Both the position numbers and the translations under genes were made by a program. Shown in pieces: positions 56,483 through 63,664 of a DNA stretch of 64,000 nt. Position 1 is the first letter of the stretch. Each line of letters opens with the position of its first letter. The notes beneath the pieces were generated by a model. The model worked only from the letters and a program-made list of their open reading frames with translations, searched no databases and was not told the origin of the DNA. Source of the DNA: Candidatus Mnemosynella biddleae (GTDB lineage: Archaea > Halobacteriota > Archaeoglobi > Mnemosynellales > Mnemosynellaceae); NCBI GenBank assembly GCA_002011165.2, contig MTMI02000007.1, positions 62,001 through 126,000 of the forward strand, read 5' to 3'.

Positions 56483-56545
56483 AATCAATGTGGTCATCTG
56501 TTTATATAAAAATAAGGAACTCCCTCGAAAGTATTTCCAGAAAAT

Positions 56546-57424
56546 TCACCCTCTGCTTTTAACACCGTTTAAGCTCTCCTCCTCTAGGAGTGAATGCTCG
56601 AAAACTCCTTTGTAACGGACTCTCCCAAGGCTCTCTCCATCATCATAGCGAGGAAGTTTGATTATATCGCTAAAGAGCTTAGTTGGATAGACTATAATGC
56701 ACTCATCAGTTTTAAGCTTCTCAAACAGAGGATTGAATCTCTGCAATTTCGGTTGGTCTGAGCTAAAAGATGCCCCTCTTCTGCATATTATCCAGTTGAA
56801 ACAATCTCTAACTCCCTTCTTAATTTTCGTCCATCCTTGAGTTGTTGCAACAAACCGAATCTTAAGACTCCTCAGTCTTTCGATGTTCAGCTGAACAACC
56901 GACCCATAACGATAGTGCTTTTCTGAGAGTCCATGTCCACGAGCTGGTGCAACAGTATGAAACTCATCATAAAAAATCGTGAGTGGAGTTTTGATCCTGT
57001 ATTCGTGTGCATAGCGAATCAATGATGTGAAGATTTTAGCAACAACCTCAGTAAAAATAACTGGATCCAGAATGAAACTCCATATCGTTATAACGTTGAT
57101 TCTGTTTTCATCCAGTCTCATCCAGATCTCATTTAAATCTCCGATGTATGTTTTACTCACGTCTATTTCTCTCTCGCTCTCAATTTCAACATCTAAACCC
57201 TCGGGAATTAAGAGATTGAGCTCTTTCATTGTCGAAAGTGTGAGAATCTCACTTGATTTTCCAGAATCAAACCAAACAATAGTATCTTTGCTATGGTGAA
57301 TCAAACCCTCAAGAATCCAGTATAAGCCTTGAGTTTTCCCACTTCCAGTTATTCCAACTTCTATGAGATGTTCTCCGCTCCTCTTCAGAAATTCCTTAGT
57401 GAATCTGCCGATCCATCCCTCCAT
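56546..57424 (-). CDS. FtsK/HerA-superfamily packaging-type ATPase
   Basis: 292 residues. Walker A EVGITGSGKTQGLYW, Walker B TPLTIFYDEFHTVAPARG, and an arginine-containing IRFVATTQGWTKIKKGVRD, in a single RecA-like domain. Fuselloviruses (B251) and many tailless archaeal viruses have such an ATPase for genome packaging or virion assembly. It is the last gene of the late operon and overlaps the gene upstream by 29 nt. A decayed homologue occurs at 63,500-63,650. Confidence 0.82.
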   Translation of the reverse strand: MEGWIGRFTKEFLKRSGEHLIEVGITGSGKTQGLYWILEGLIHHSKDTIVWFDSGKSSEILTLSTMKELNLLIPEGLDVEIESEREIDVSKTYIGDLNEIWMRLDENRINVITIWSFILDPVIFTEVVAKIFTSLIRYAHEYRIKTPLTIFYDEFHTVAPARGHGLSEKHYRYGSVVQLNIERLRSLKIRFVATTQGWTKIKKGVRDCFNWIICRRGASFSSDQPKLQRFNPLFEKLKTDECIIVYPTKLFSDIIKLPRYDDGESLGRVRYKGVFEHSLLEEESLNGVKSRG

Positions 57425-57785
57425 CTCCCCACCTCGTTGCATAGACCTCCTGAAGAATCTTTGGATTCACGAGTTCGTAGTCGTTGATAAGTGTGAGGAG
57501 GTCTCTTATGACCTCATCGAGAACAATCTCAAAAGCTATTTTCTTCTCAAAAACCTCAAGAGACGCATCCATCACTGGTTCATAGCTTTCTCTAAGCAAT
57601 TTCAGTTTCTCTTCAATTTTTTCAAGCCATTCTAAAGCCTCTTTATCAGCATATTTCAGCATCGCATATGAGCAATTGAAGATAAAGAACGCAAGGTTAA
57701 GCCTCCTGTAAATTTGAGAAGATGATGAGCGAATAAGCGTGAAAATCGCATCTGCCAAGTGATATGCAAGAGGATTCGAGCTCAT
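57396..57785 (-). CDS. hypothetical helical protein
   Basis: 129 residues, helical with one hydrophobic stretch (LNLAFFIFNCSYAMLKYA) and a long amphipathic helix (ALEWLEKIEEKLKLLRESYE). Overlaps neighbours at both ends (29 and 4 nt). No family known; late-operon gene. Confidence 0.6.
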   Translation of the reverse strand: MSSNPLAYHLADAIFTLIRSSSSQIYRRLNLAFFIFNCSYAMLKYADKEALEWLEKIEEKLKLLRESYEPVMDASLEVFEKKIAFEIVLDEVIRDLLTLINDYELVNPKILQEVYATRWGDGGMDRQIH

Positions 57786-58153
57786 CTCCTTCTCCTCCAG
57801 AATCTGAGGGCTGAGAGCCAGCCTCTCTTAGTCTCTTCCTCCTCATTTTCGAACTCATACGGGATAACAGAATATGATGGTCTCTTCTTCATGACTTCAA
57901 CGAATTCCTGTCTTCCTAGCCTGTCTCTGCTTCTTCTGAGAGAAATCAGCTCTTCAACGAACTTTAAAGTAGCTGGAATCTCTATGATGTGCTTGTTTAG
58001 AGCTCTGAAAAGTGCAATGGCAGTTATTTCCTTTTCATGCAAGTCTGTTAGAGCATCATTCAGCTCTTCGACAAGCAAATCAATCTTCCTCAATCTCTGA
58101 AGCTCAGGAGAATACTGAGTTACTCTTTCTCTTAACATCTCCTCATAATTCAT
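57782..58153 (-). CDS. hypothetical helical protein with basic C-terminus
   Basis: 123 residues. Long amphipathic helices (LRKIDLLVEELNDALTDLHE) followed by acidic EFENEEEETK and basic tail RGWLSALRFWRRRR. No family known. The arginine tail could contact DNA or membrane phosphates. ATG overlaps the next gene's stop by 10 nt spacing on the operon. Confidence 0.6.
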   Translation of the reverse strand: MNYEEMLRERVTQYSPELQRLRKIDLLVEELNDALTDLHEKEITAIALFRALNKHIIEIPATLKFVEELISLRRSRDRLGRQEFVEVMKKRPSYSVIPYEFENEEEETKRGWLSALRFWRRRR

Positions 58154-58163
58154 CTATTTCACC

Positions 58164-58559
58164 TCAGAAGAAAAGAGCACCTACTATCCAACCTAAAATG
58201 ACTCCGATTATCAGGGATGCGATGATCTGACGTGTTTCGACTCTTATCGAGAATGCTTGCTGGATTAGTCTGCTGTCAATTATCTTCCCAACGAGATCTG
58301 GATTCGTCTTCAGCTTGAGAACACTATCATCTCTCTCAACTTCAACCGTGCATCCTTTTTCAGAATCAACAAGATAAGCTATCTTCCTCTTCTTCCCATC
58401 TTTAAGAATGATTGGCTTTGTTGCTATTGTGTAATGTCTTCCTATAAGTCCATCTACGAGCATATTTCCGTCTTTAGTGACTTTTCCAATGACAACTTCT
58501 TTCAGCCCGTTATCAAAGGCTATAATATCGATTTTCTCTCCTCTTCTGAAAATTCCCAT
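58164..58559 (-). CDS. tail-anchored membrane protein
   Basis: 131 residues: a soluble beta-rich domain (residues 1-95; EKIDIIAFDNGLKEVVIGKV, GCTVEVERDDSVLKLKTN) and one C-terminal membrane helix (ASLIIGVILGWIVGALFF). This tail-anchor form is common for membrane-associated virion or assembly proteins. No known family. Confidence 0.62.
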   Translation of the reverse strand: MGIFRRGEKIDIIAFDNGLKEVVIGKVTKDGNMLVDGLIGRHYTIATKPIILKDGKKRKIAYLVDSEKGCTVEVERDDSVLKLKTNPDLVGKIIDSRLIQQAFSIRVETRQIIASLIIGVILGWIVGALFF

Positions 58560-58560
58560 T

Positions 58561-58800
58561 TTATCTCCTCCTCAATCGTTTTGCGAGAATGAGTGCACTG
58601 TAAAGCGATCTCTCTCTTTTAGTAACTCCTCCTTTCTTCAGTCTCTTTATTTCCTTATTCAGATACTCCATTTTAATCTCTCCACCTCTCGTGAACGCTT
58701 TATTTCCGTATTTCCTCTTCAAATGTCTTCTCACTCTTCCCGGTCTTTTAATCGCTTTTTGAATCCATTTTTTCTTTCTTCTCAAATTTCCCACCCCCAT
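58561..58800 (-). CDS. small basic WIQ-AIK-PG protein
   Basis: 79 residues, strongly basic. KKWIQKAIKRPGRVRRHLKR at the start followed by a helix EYLNKEIKRLKKGG and ending SLYSALILAKRLRRR. I recall the W-I-x-x-A-I-K-x-P-G pattern as recurring in short proteins of many phages and archaeal viruses, often near structural genes, so it supports a virus. It may coat DNA, as VP2 does in SSV1. Confidence 0.65.
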   Translation of the reverse strand: MGVGNLRRKKKWIQKAIKRPGRVRRHLKRKYGNKAFTRGGEIKMEYLNKEIKRLKKGGVTKRERSLYSALILAKRLRRR

Positions 58801-58915
58801 TATTCAAATACTTCTTTTTAACGAATCTATTAGCTTTAAAAATCGTCTCCTCAATGCTTTTTGCGTGAAACTCAGCTATTTTACATCCATTATCTATTAT
58901 CACGATCTTGAACAT
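58748..58915 (-). CDS. 55-aa hypothetical protein
   Basis: Begins MFKIVIIDNGCKIAEFHAKS and ends KKEKMDSKSD. A strong GGAGGG precedes the ATG. It overlaps the WIQ-AIK-PG gene by 53 nt in another frame and starts 11 nt after the upstream gene's stop. Overlap size makes it less certain than its neighbours. Confidence 0.45.
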   Translation of the reverse strand: MFKIVIIDNGCKIAEFHAKSIEETIFKANRFVKKKYLNNGGGKFEKKEKMDSKSD

Positions 58916-58925
58916 TTTCCCTCCC

Positions 58926-59840
58926 TCATGTTGGTTTTAGAGCCTGAACTATGCTCGAAATTGTCGTAACTATTGATCTGATAATCGAGATGACAAAATT
59001 GAAGAGTTCGATGTGCATTTTAGCAAATCTTGAAAAGAACTGAAGAATATCACGTGAAAGAGACGCATATATTAGCGTGAACGATTCAAATAAGATAAAA
59101 ATCAGCAGGAAGTTATCTACAAAGATGAAAATGAATAAGGAGATGAATGTGTAGAAAAGAGAGTAAAGCTTAGAGAAAATTAAAAACATTTCTTGAGCAT
59201 ATGGAATTGAATAAATGAGATCTCTAACTGCATCTGTTAGAAATTGAGGTAAAATCGATGGAGATTCTTCTTCAATGATTTCGTAATAGTCCTCTGTTGT
59301 CATATAAATTACTTCAACATGAGCTTGTGTGGTTGAATAAAATTGAACTTCTGAAAATGCAATATAATAGGGAAGAACGAGATTCATGTTCTCAGGTATG
59401 AGATCAATGCTAAATGGATTCAAATAGACGTAAATATCAACATCTAAGCCTATTCCTTCATCTAACTGAGTTAAAGTATATTGTATTCTTAAATCGTAGT
59501 CTTGTGCTAATAATTCGAGAACTTCCAAAGATTGATTATAAATTTGTCCTTCTGGTGTCTCCAATTGTATGAAAAAGCTTTTCCATCCGTTTAAAGTCCC
59601 GAAAGAACTTGAGTTTACGGTAATTGTGTAAATTTTTCCATAAGCATCCATTATGAAAGTCTGATTTGAGTTGAAGGCTATGTTTGTTGCATAGATTGAT
59701 GTGATAACGTAACCATCTTCAACCGTATAGTTTGCTTCTGTTACCTCTCCTAAATCTGCTGTGTAATAATCTGTTGCTGAAGCAGGGATCATGAAAATTG
59801 GAAGTAGAAAGAGGAAGAGCACGAGAATTCTAATGTTCAT
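58926..59840 (-). CDS. secreted protein with C-terminal membrane helices
   Basis: 304 residues. A signal peptide (MNIRILVLFLFLLPIFMIPASA) leads to a beta-rich extracellular domain (residues 23-215), then two or three hydrophobic helices (YSLFYTFISLFIFIFVDNFL, LIFILFESFTLIYA) and an amphipathic end. No family known. It probably is a virion envelope or spike protein; overlaps the next gene with ATGA. Confidence 0.6.
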   Translation of the reverse strand: MNIRILVLFLFLLPIFMIPASATDYYTADLGEVTEANYTVEDGYVITSIYATNIAFNSNQTFIMDAYGKIYTITVNSSSFGTLNGWKSFFIQLETPEGQIYNQSLEVLELLAQDYDLRIQYTLTQLDEGIGLDVDIYVYLNPFSIDLIPENMNLVLPYYIAFSEVQFYSTTQAHVEVIYMTTEDYYEIIEEESPSILPQFLTDAVRDLIYSIPYAQEMFLIFSKLYSLFYTFISLFIFIFVDNFLLIFILFESFTLIYASLSRDILQFFSRFAKMHIELFNFVISIIRSIVTTISSIVQALKPT

Positions 59841-61009
59841 CTTCTCCTTCTCCCCCCAGCCATTTTGAAGAGGTTCAAAAGTGCTATCAGGATAACAAGA
59901 GAAACTAAGGAATCGAGGTTAGAATAGAGAACATATAAAGCTGTATTCACTTTCTCAGTTTTTATTATATCCAGTTGTTCTTCAGAGATTACAGCAGGAG
60001 TAGGTGTTGCTGTTCCGTTTGTAGCTCCTCCTCCTGTGTCTGGTTGTGTTACAGAGAAATTAGAATCGAAAGTATATGTATTCGCTTGAGAGCCTGAAAG
60101 ATAAACTGCTAAGTTTGTATCATATATTTCTCTTCCTTGCTGGAACCCTGAGTGACTTATTGACCATGAGCTTTTATTACTCCAATCCAATAATCCATTT
60201 TTTAACGGAACAACATAAGATGCTGAACCCATTTGCATCGCTATTTTTATGTATGCTTTAGTGTCCGAGATGAGTAATAATCCGCCGTATGCAGTTCCGA
60301 ACACGTCATTGTCTGTTGTGAAAAGCTGTATTTGTGTTCCGTTGTGTGCAAAAACCACAACTCTGGCAGGATATGTAGAAGATGAAGTTCTGTAATCATG
60401 CACAACGTAAACGTAGTCATGATTTACCGCTAATCCAGAAATACCCTGAGTATATGAACTTCCTCCTAGATTCACAGTTTTAAATTGTGCAATAGAGCCG
60501 TAATTTGAAAGGTCTATGTAGTATATTACCGATTTTGTGAAAAAGTAAATTCTATTTTCGATTGGAGCTAAACCACGAGCACCGCCATAAGATCCAAGTT
60601 TAATGAAGTAATTTGGATCATCTTTGTAGAGATAAAAATCAAGAGGATTGGTTGAAATTGAGTTTCTGACCCATATCTCTCCGTTTGAGAGAATGAAATA
60701 AACTTTATGATTTGATGCTATGCACAATGAGTTAATTGAGCTTGAAATATTTGTAACGATAATTGCATCTGAATAAGTTCCATCTTGGTTTAATGCAACG
60801 TAACGAATTCTATATTTCGTTGTGCCATTGTCATCATAACTTTGAGCATAAAGAAACTGAGCTCTCTCGTCTGCGGTCATAAATTTATAGCCAGCCCCAA
60901 CAGAAACAACGTTTGAACCTATTGTTAGAGCACTCGAAGGAGTGGTTAAAGCACTCATAGATGCTATAAGGATGAGCGAGATAATGAGAGCGGAGATAAT
61001 TTTCCTCAT
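59837..61009 (-). CDS. large secreted membrane-anchored protein, candidate receptor-binding or spike protein
   Basis: 390 residues. Signal peptide (residues 1-27), then about 290 residues with repeating strand-rich segments (VYVVHDYRTSSSTY, IYFFTKSVIYYIDLSNYG, KVYFILSNGEIWVRNSI) that look like a beta-propeller. A Thr/Pro/Gly linker (GGGATNGTATPTPA) precedes one membrane helix and ends GRRRR. This stalk-and-anchor layout suits a spike or adhesin of an enveloped virus, or a cell-surface protein. Confidence 0.65.
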   Translation of the reverse strand: MRKIISALIISLILIASMSALTTPSSALTIGSNVVSVGAGYKFMTADERAQFLYAQSYDDNGTTKYRIRYVALNQDGTYSDAIIVTNISSSINSLCIASNHKVYFILSNGEIWVRNSISTNPLDFYLYKDDPNYFIKLGSYGGARGLAPIENRIYFFTKSVIYYIDLSNYGSIAQFKTVNLGGSSYTQGISGLAVNHDYVYVVHDYRTSSSTYPARVVVFAHNGTQIQLFTTDNDVFGTAYGGLLLISDTKAYIKIAMQMGSASYVVPLKNGLLDWSNKSSWSISHSGFQQGREIYDTNLAVYLSGSQANTYTFDSNFSVTQPDTGGGATNGTATPTPAVISEEQLDIIKTEKVNTALYVLYSNLDSLVSLVILIALLNLFKMAGGRRRR

Positions 61010-61010
61010 C

Positions 61011-61313
61011 TTATCCCTCCGTTAAAAACCTGAGATTATTGTATGCTATGAGAAGATAGAGGAGGTTTATTGAAAAAGAGGATAATTTGAACGCCTTTGC
61101 ATCCATGTGATAGATCTCATAAAGAAGTAAAGCGATTAAAACTGTTAAGACAATTTTCACAGGCGTATAGAGTTCTAGTGTCATCAGAGATGCCATAATG
61201 GGATTTCCTTCATGTCCCCTTCCAGAAGAAATGAGATAGGAAGTTGTGATAAAGTCGAAGAGGCTCAAAAGAACGAATACTGAGATTAATAAGACTGCAT
61301 GACTCTTTTTCAT
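61011..61313 (-). CDS. four-helix small membrane protein, DUF5658-like
   Basis: 100 residues, three or four membrane helices. FDFITTSYLISSGRGHEGNP followed by IMASLMTLELYTPVKIVLTV is the E-G-N-P pattern I associate with DUF5658. Shares 4 nt with the gene upstream. Role unknown. Confidence 0.58.
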   Translation of the reverse strand: MKKSHAVLLISVFVLLSLFDFITTSYLISSGRGHEGNPIMASLMTLELYTPVKIVLTVLIALLLYEIYHMDAKAFKLSSFSINLLYLLIAYNNLRFLTEG

Positions 61314-61663
61314 CTTATTATCACCCTTCCAATTATGTATCCTGTTGCAACTATCACAACGAAGAAAAGAGCATAGCTCAGAAATGTTGGCATGGTTGCC
61401 TTAAAGAGCTCAATTGCATTCAGAGGATTTGAGAACCAAACCTGTTCTGTGGGCTTGAAAACAAAGATGTAGCTAGTATTATCTGAGAGCGTTATGGTAT
61501 CTGTTGTGTTATATTCTCCTATGAAATTGCCTTGAGCATCGTAAACTAAAATTTTCACGTCTTTTTTCAGATTTAAATCGCTGAAAGTGATTGTTATTGC
61601 AGATGCTGAAGTTACGAGAGAGAGCACTAAAAGAAAAGAGAGAAGAAGAGGAACCGCTCTCAT
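61310..61663 (-). CDS. small secreted protein with C-terminal anchor
   Basis: 117 residues. Signal peptide (MRAVPLLLSFLLVLSLVTSA), short beta-domain (ITITFSDLNLKKDVKILVYD, GEYNTTDTITLSDN) and one membrane helix (FLSYALFFVVIVATGYIIG). No known family; virion membrane protein by context. Confidence 0.6.
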   Translation of the reverse strand: MRAVPLLLSFLLVLSLVTSASAITITFSDLNLKKDVKILVYDAQGNFIGEYNTTDTITLSDNTSYIFVFKPTEQVWFSNPLNAIELFKATMPTFLSYALFFVVIVATGYIIGRVIIR

Positions 61664-61669
61664 CTCTGC

Positions 61670-61990
61670 TCATCTCCTGAAGGTTCTGAATGCATCCTGA
61701 ATCGCACCTATGATTCCATCGAAAAGCCCGACGACGAATCCGACAATAACCAGAATCAGCAGAATTGGAACTACTGCGATCACGAGATTTCCAATGCTTG
61801 GCATCAATTCACCAGCACCAGTTATTACATCGCTAATCTGAGTCCAGTTGACAGAAAGGGTTTGTGTGCTCTCATTGGTTTGTGCAGATGCGAGGGTTGG
61901 AGAAACTGCAACCATTAGAGCGAAAACGAAAACCATTATCTTCGCTTTATGTTTCTTCACTCTCACTTTTATTTTAGTCATAAATTTCAT
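61670..61990 (-). CDS. small membrane protein, candidate major virion protein
   Basis: 106 residues. ATG 61,990 has GAGGTG 7 nt upstream. A signal-like segment (IMVFVFALMVAVSPTLASAQ), a short Asn/Thr/Ser-rich loop, then a very hydrophobic segment (GNLVIAVVPILLILVIVGFV) and an amphipathic end (AIQDAFRTFRR). First gene of the late operon. Size, processing and two hydrophobic helices recall the major coat proteins of spindle-shaped viruses, but I cannot show homology. Confidence 0.6.
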   Translation of the reverse strand: MKFMTKIKVRVKKHKAKIMVFVFALMVAVSPTLASAQTNESTQTLSVNWTQISDVITGAGELMPSIGNLVIAVVPILLILVIVGFVVGLFDGIIGAIQDAFRTFRR

Positions 61991-62068
61991 TCTTTCTTTC
62001 ACCTCCTCAGAAAATACAGCCATTATTTCGATTTTTTCAAAAATTAGAAGATAAAATAGCCGAAATCT

Positions 62069-62100
62069 GGAGAAATTCTCCGTATATGGAGAGATACTCC
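62069..62100. promoter_or_regulatory. tandem GGAGANATNCTCC palindromes upstream of the late operon
   Basis: Two 13-bp palindromic units, GGAGAAATTCTCC (62,069-62,081) and GGAGAGATACTCC (62,088-62,100), are separated by GTATAT. The central CTCCGTATATGGAG is also nearly palindromic. They lie 79-110 bp before the first late gene and next to the RHH gene end; likely operators of a repressor. Confidence 0.6.
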
Positions 62101-62129
62101 ACCATTTGTTACCGTTCACGAACAAACAA

Positions 62130-62303
62130 TTAGTGGAGGAGATTTCTTTCTCTAAGGTATTTCTCAAGAGCGATGTTTATTACATCGCTGATGTTGAATC
62201 CATGAGCTCTCAGAATATCGAGAAGTTCTCTCTCAATGAGAACATGAACATCCTCACGATTCTTTCTCTCAACCTTCAAAATTCTCTTCATTACAAAGCT
62301 CAT
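62130..62303 (-). CDS. 57-aa RHH protein, candidate lysogeny repressor
   Basis: Begins MSFVMKRILKVERKNREDVH and continues VLIERELLDILRAHGFNISD, VINIALEKYLRERN: beta strand, helix and helix of the ribbon-helix-helix fold. Starts inside the integrase gene 3' end with GGGAGGT 5 nt before the ATG. Located between integrase and the tandem palindromes, the same position and size as F55, the RHH repressor of SSV1 lysogeny. Confidence 0.72.
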   Translation of the reverse strand: MSFVMKRILKVERKNREDVHVLIERELLDILRAHGFNISDVINIALEKYLRERNLLH

Positions 62304-63381
62304 AACCTACCTCCCTTATCGGGAATTTATCAACAATTTTCGAATACCACTTATCAGCATCATCTCTAAGATCGAGATAGTTGAAGTTCTCAACACTCTT
62401 TGAGATCTCAGAATGTCTCCCTAAGATGAAGTTCCTCTCATCTTTTGGAACTCCACATCTTTTGAGGAAGTTATTAACCCACTTGCGAATGTATTTAGCT
62501 GAGACCGTCTTTTTGCTTGTTGTCTTGAAATTGATCATGTCAACCACTTTCTTATATTCGAGTTCCACTCGTTTGAGCCTCTTCGCCAACCACAGAGGCA
62601 TATAACACTCGTATGAATCTTTGTTCTCACTTCCGATTCCACTCATATCATAGCGAGCAAAGTTCTCAAAGACTTCAAGTTTCGCTGGGTTGAATGTTGC
62701 GAGCATCTGAATGAGATGCTCAAGTCTTAGACCGCTAAAAACGAGTAGATAAAAGACATTCATCAGATCGTCATCGAGCCTCTGTTTGAAGTATTTGTGA
62801 GCTTCAATGATATCGTCATTTGAGGGAATTTGTTTATCAGTTCCTGATTTTGGGATTTTTAACACTGTCTTGAATTCTTCTGCAATCAACTTTGGAAAGC
62901 CTCTCTTTTCTACCAAGAAATTTAGGAGATTCCTCACTCCTTTAGCGAAGTTTGCTCTGTTTTTTTCAAGCTCATCAAAAATTTCTTCAAGATCCTCCTT
63001 ATCGAAAATCTTCACACCTAAGAGTTTTTTATCCAAGAGCGAGACATAATTCTGCCATGTCGTCTTTTTATTTCTCTTCTGAATCCACTCAAGAAACTCC
63101 GCTCTATGCTTTTGATAATCAATATAGAAGAATTCTCTGAGTTTGTAAGCCTTTCGAGCCGACGACTCGGGTTCAAATCCCGACCGGAGCATGACTTTCT
63201 TCTTCTTATATGCCTCGTAGAGGGTTAAGAACTCATCGAGTAGCTCGTTTATCAATTTTGAGCGATTGAATCCGAGCTCTTCGCATTTTCTCCACAAATC
63301 ATCTCTTATTTTGATATGTCTGTCAATATATTTTCGGCCTAATTCGTCCACATTTATCCATTTGTGGATATCTTTATCCAT
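62269..63381 (-). CDS. int: SSV-type tyrosine integrase, intact across the right attachment site
   Basis: 370 residues. Residues 1-77 equal the int(N) at the left end (RHH-like DNA-binding region plus the antisense-tRNA peptide SGFEPESSARKA). The catalytic part has SGLRLEHLIQ (first Arg), YIRKWVNNFLKRCGVPKDER and GRHSEISKSVENFNYLDLRD with the nucleophile Tyr in NYLDL. A TATA box TTAATATTTT (63,401-63,412) lies 26 bp before ATG 63,381, so leaderless; an upstream in-frame ATG is at 63,417. Unusual: the gene is whole although the element is integrated. Confidence 0.88.
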   Translation of the reverse strand: MDKDIHKWINVDELGRKYIDRHIKIRDDLWRKCEELGFNRSKLINELLDEFLTLYEAYKKKKVMLRSGFEPESSARKAYKLREFFYIDYQKHRAEFLEWIQKRNKKTTWQNYVSLLDKKLLGVKIFDKEDLEEIFDELEKNRANFAKGVRNLLNFLVEKRGFPKLIAEEFKTVLKIPKSGTDKQIPSNDDIIEAHKYFKQRLDDDLMNVFYLLVFSGLRLEHLIQMLATFNPAKLEVFENFARYDMSGIGSENKDSYECYMPLWLAKRLKRVELEYKKVVDMINFKTTSKKTVSAKYIRKWVNNFLKRCGVPKDERNFILGRHSEISKSVENFNYLDLRDDADKWYSKIVDKFPIREVGYELCNEENFEG

Positions 63382-63393
63382 AACACGCCGTAT
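63149..63393. repeat. right copy of the 245-bp terminal direct repeat (attR region)
   Basis: Identical to 48,265-48,509. Begins with the 3' half of tRNA-Glu, without the 5' half, and carries integrase codons 1-77 plus 12 nt upstream. Sequence beyond 63,393 differs from that beyond 48,509. Confidence 0.9.
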
Positions 63394-63499
63394 GACTTCC
63401 AAAATATTAATTATCAAACATTAAAAAGAGACTGGAAAGAAAAAATAAGGAGAGAAGAGAAATTGAGCTGGATAGATTCTCTTTTCTTGACAAAGTCCA

Positions 63500-63650
63500 T
63501 CTGGAGGGAGGAACCATTTCCCCCATCTCAATACAGATTTATTCAAAATCCATGCCGAAACTCCTCTTTTAATCTTCACATATCCCGTATAGCTGCAATA
63601 AAGCAAATTTTAAGACTTCTCAGTCTCTCGCTGTTAATTTTCACCTCAGA
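63500..63650 (-). pseudogene. decayed packaging-type ATPase fragment
   Basis: On the reverse strand, one frame reads VKINSERLRSLKICFIAA, close to VQLNIERLRSLKIRFVAT of the ATPase at 56,546-57,424. After a frameshift another frame reads YVKIKRGVSAWILNKSVLRW against WTKIKKGVRDCFNWIICRRG. Both pieces are contiguous and in the same order as in the intact gene. No start or Walker motifs remain. It is outside the element, between the right repeat and trpC; a remnant of an older related element. Confidence 0.7.
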
Positions 63651-63664
63651 GCACACTCGCCTCT

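Larger units (their letters stand above)
48265..63148. mobile_element. 14,884-bp integrated virus-like element (provirus or plasmid) in tRNA-Glu
   Basis: Bounded by a 245-bp direct repeat that starts in the anticodon stem of tRNA-Glu. The distance between repeat copies, 14,884 bp, equals the predicted size of the circular form. Module order: integrase N-terminal part and early regulators/nucleases (minus), divergent promoter region, cargo (ATPase-TOPRIM plus; nuclease pair minus), late operon with packaging ATPase and membrane/secreted proteins (minus), RHH regulator, integrase C-terminal part. Attachment site within the integrase gene, size and gene content resemble spindle-shaped (fusellovirus-like) viruses, but no capsid homologue can be proven by eye. 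Confidence 0.85.

Noticed and set aside
63421-63606. A 61-codon frame on the minus strand beyond attR as a gene
   Set aside because: Part of it matches the ATPase after a frameshift; it is better explained as a decayed fragment than as an independent gene.
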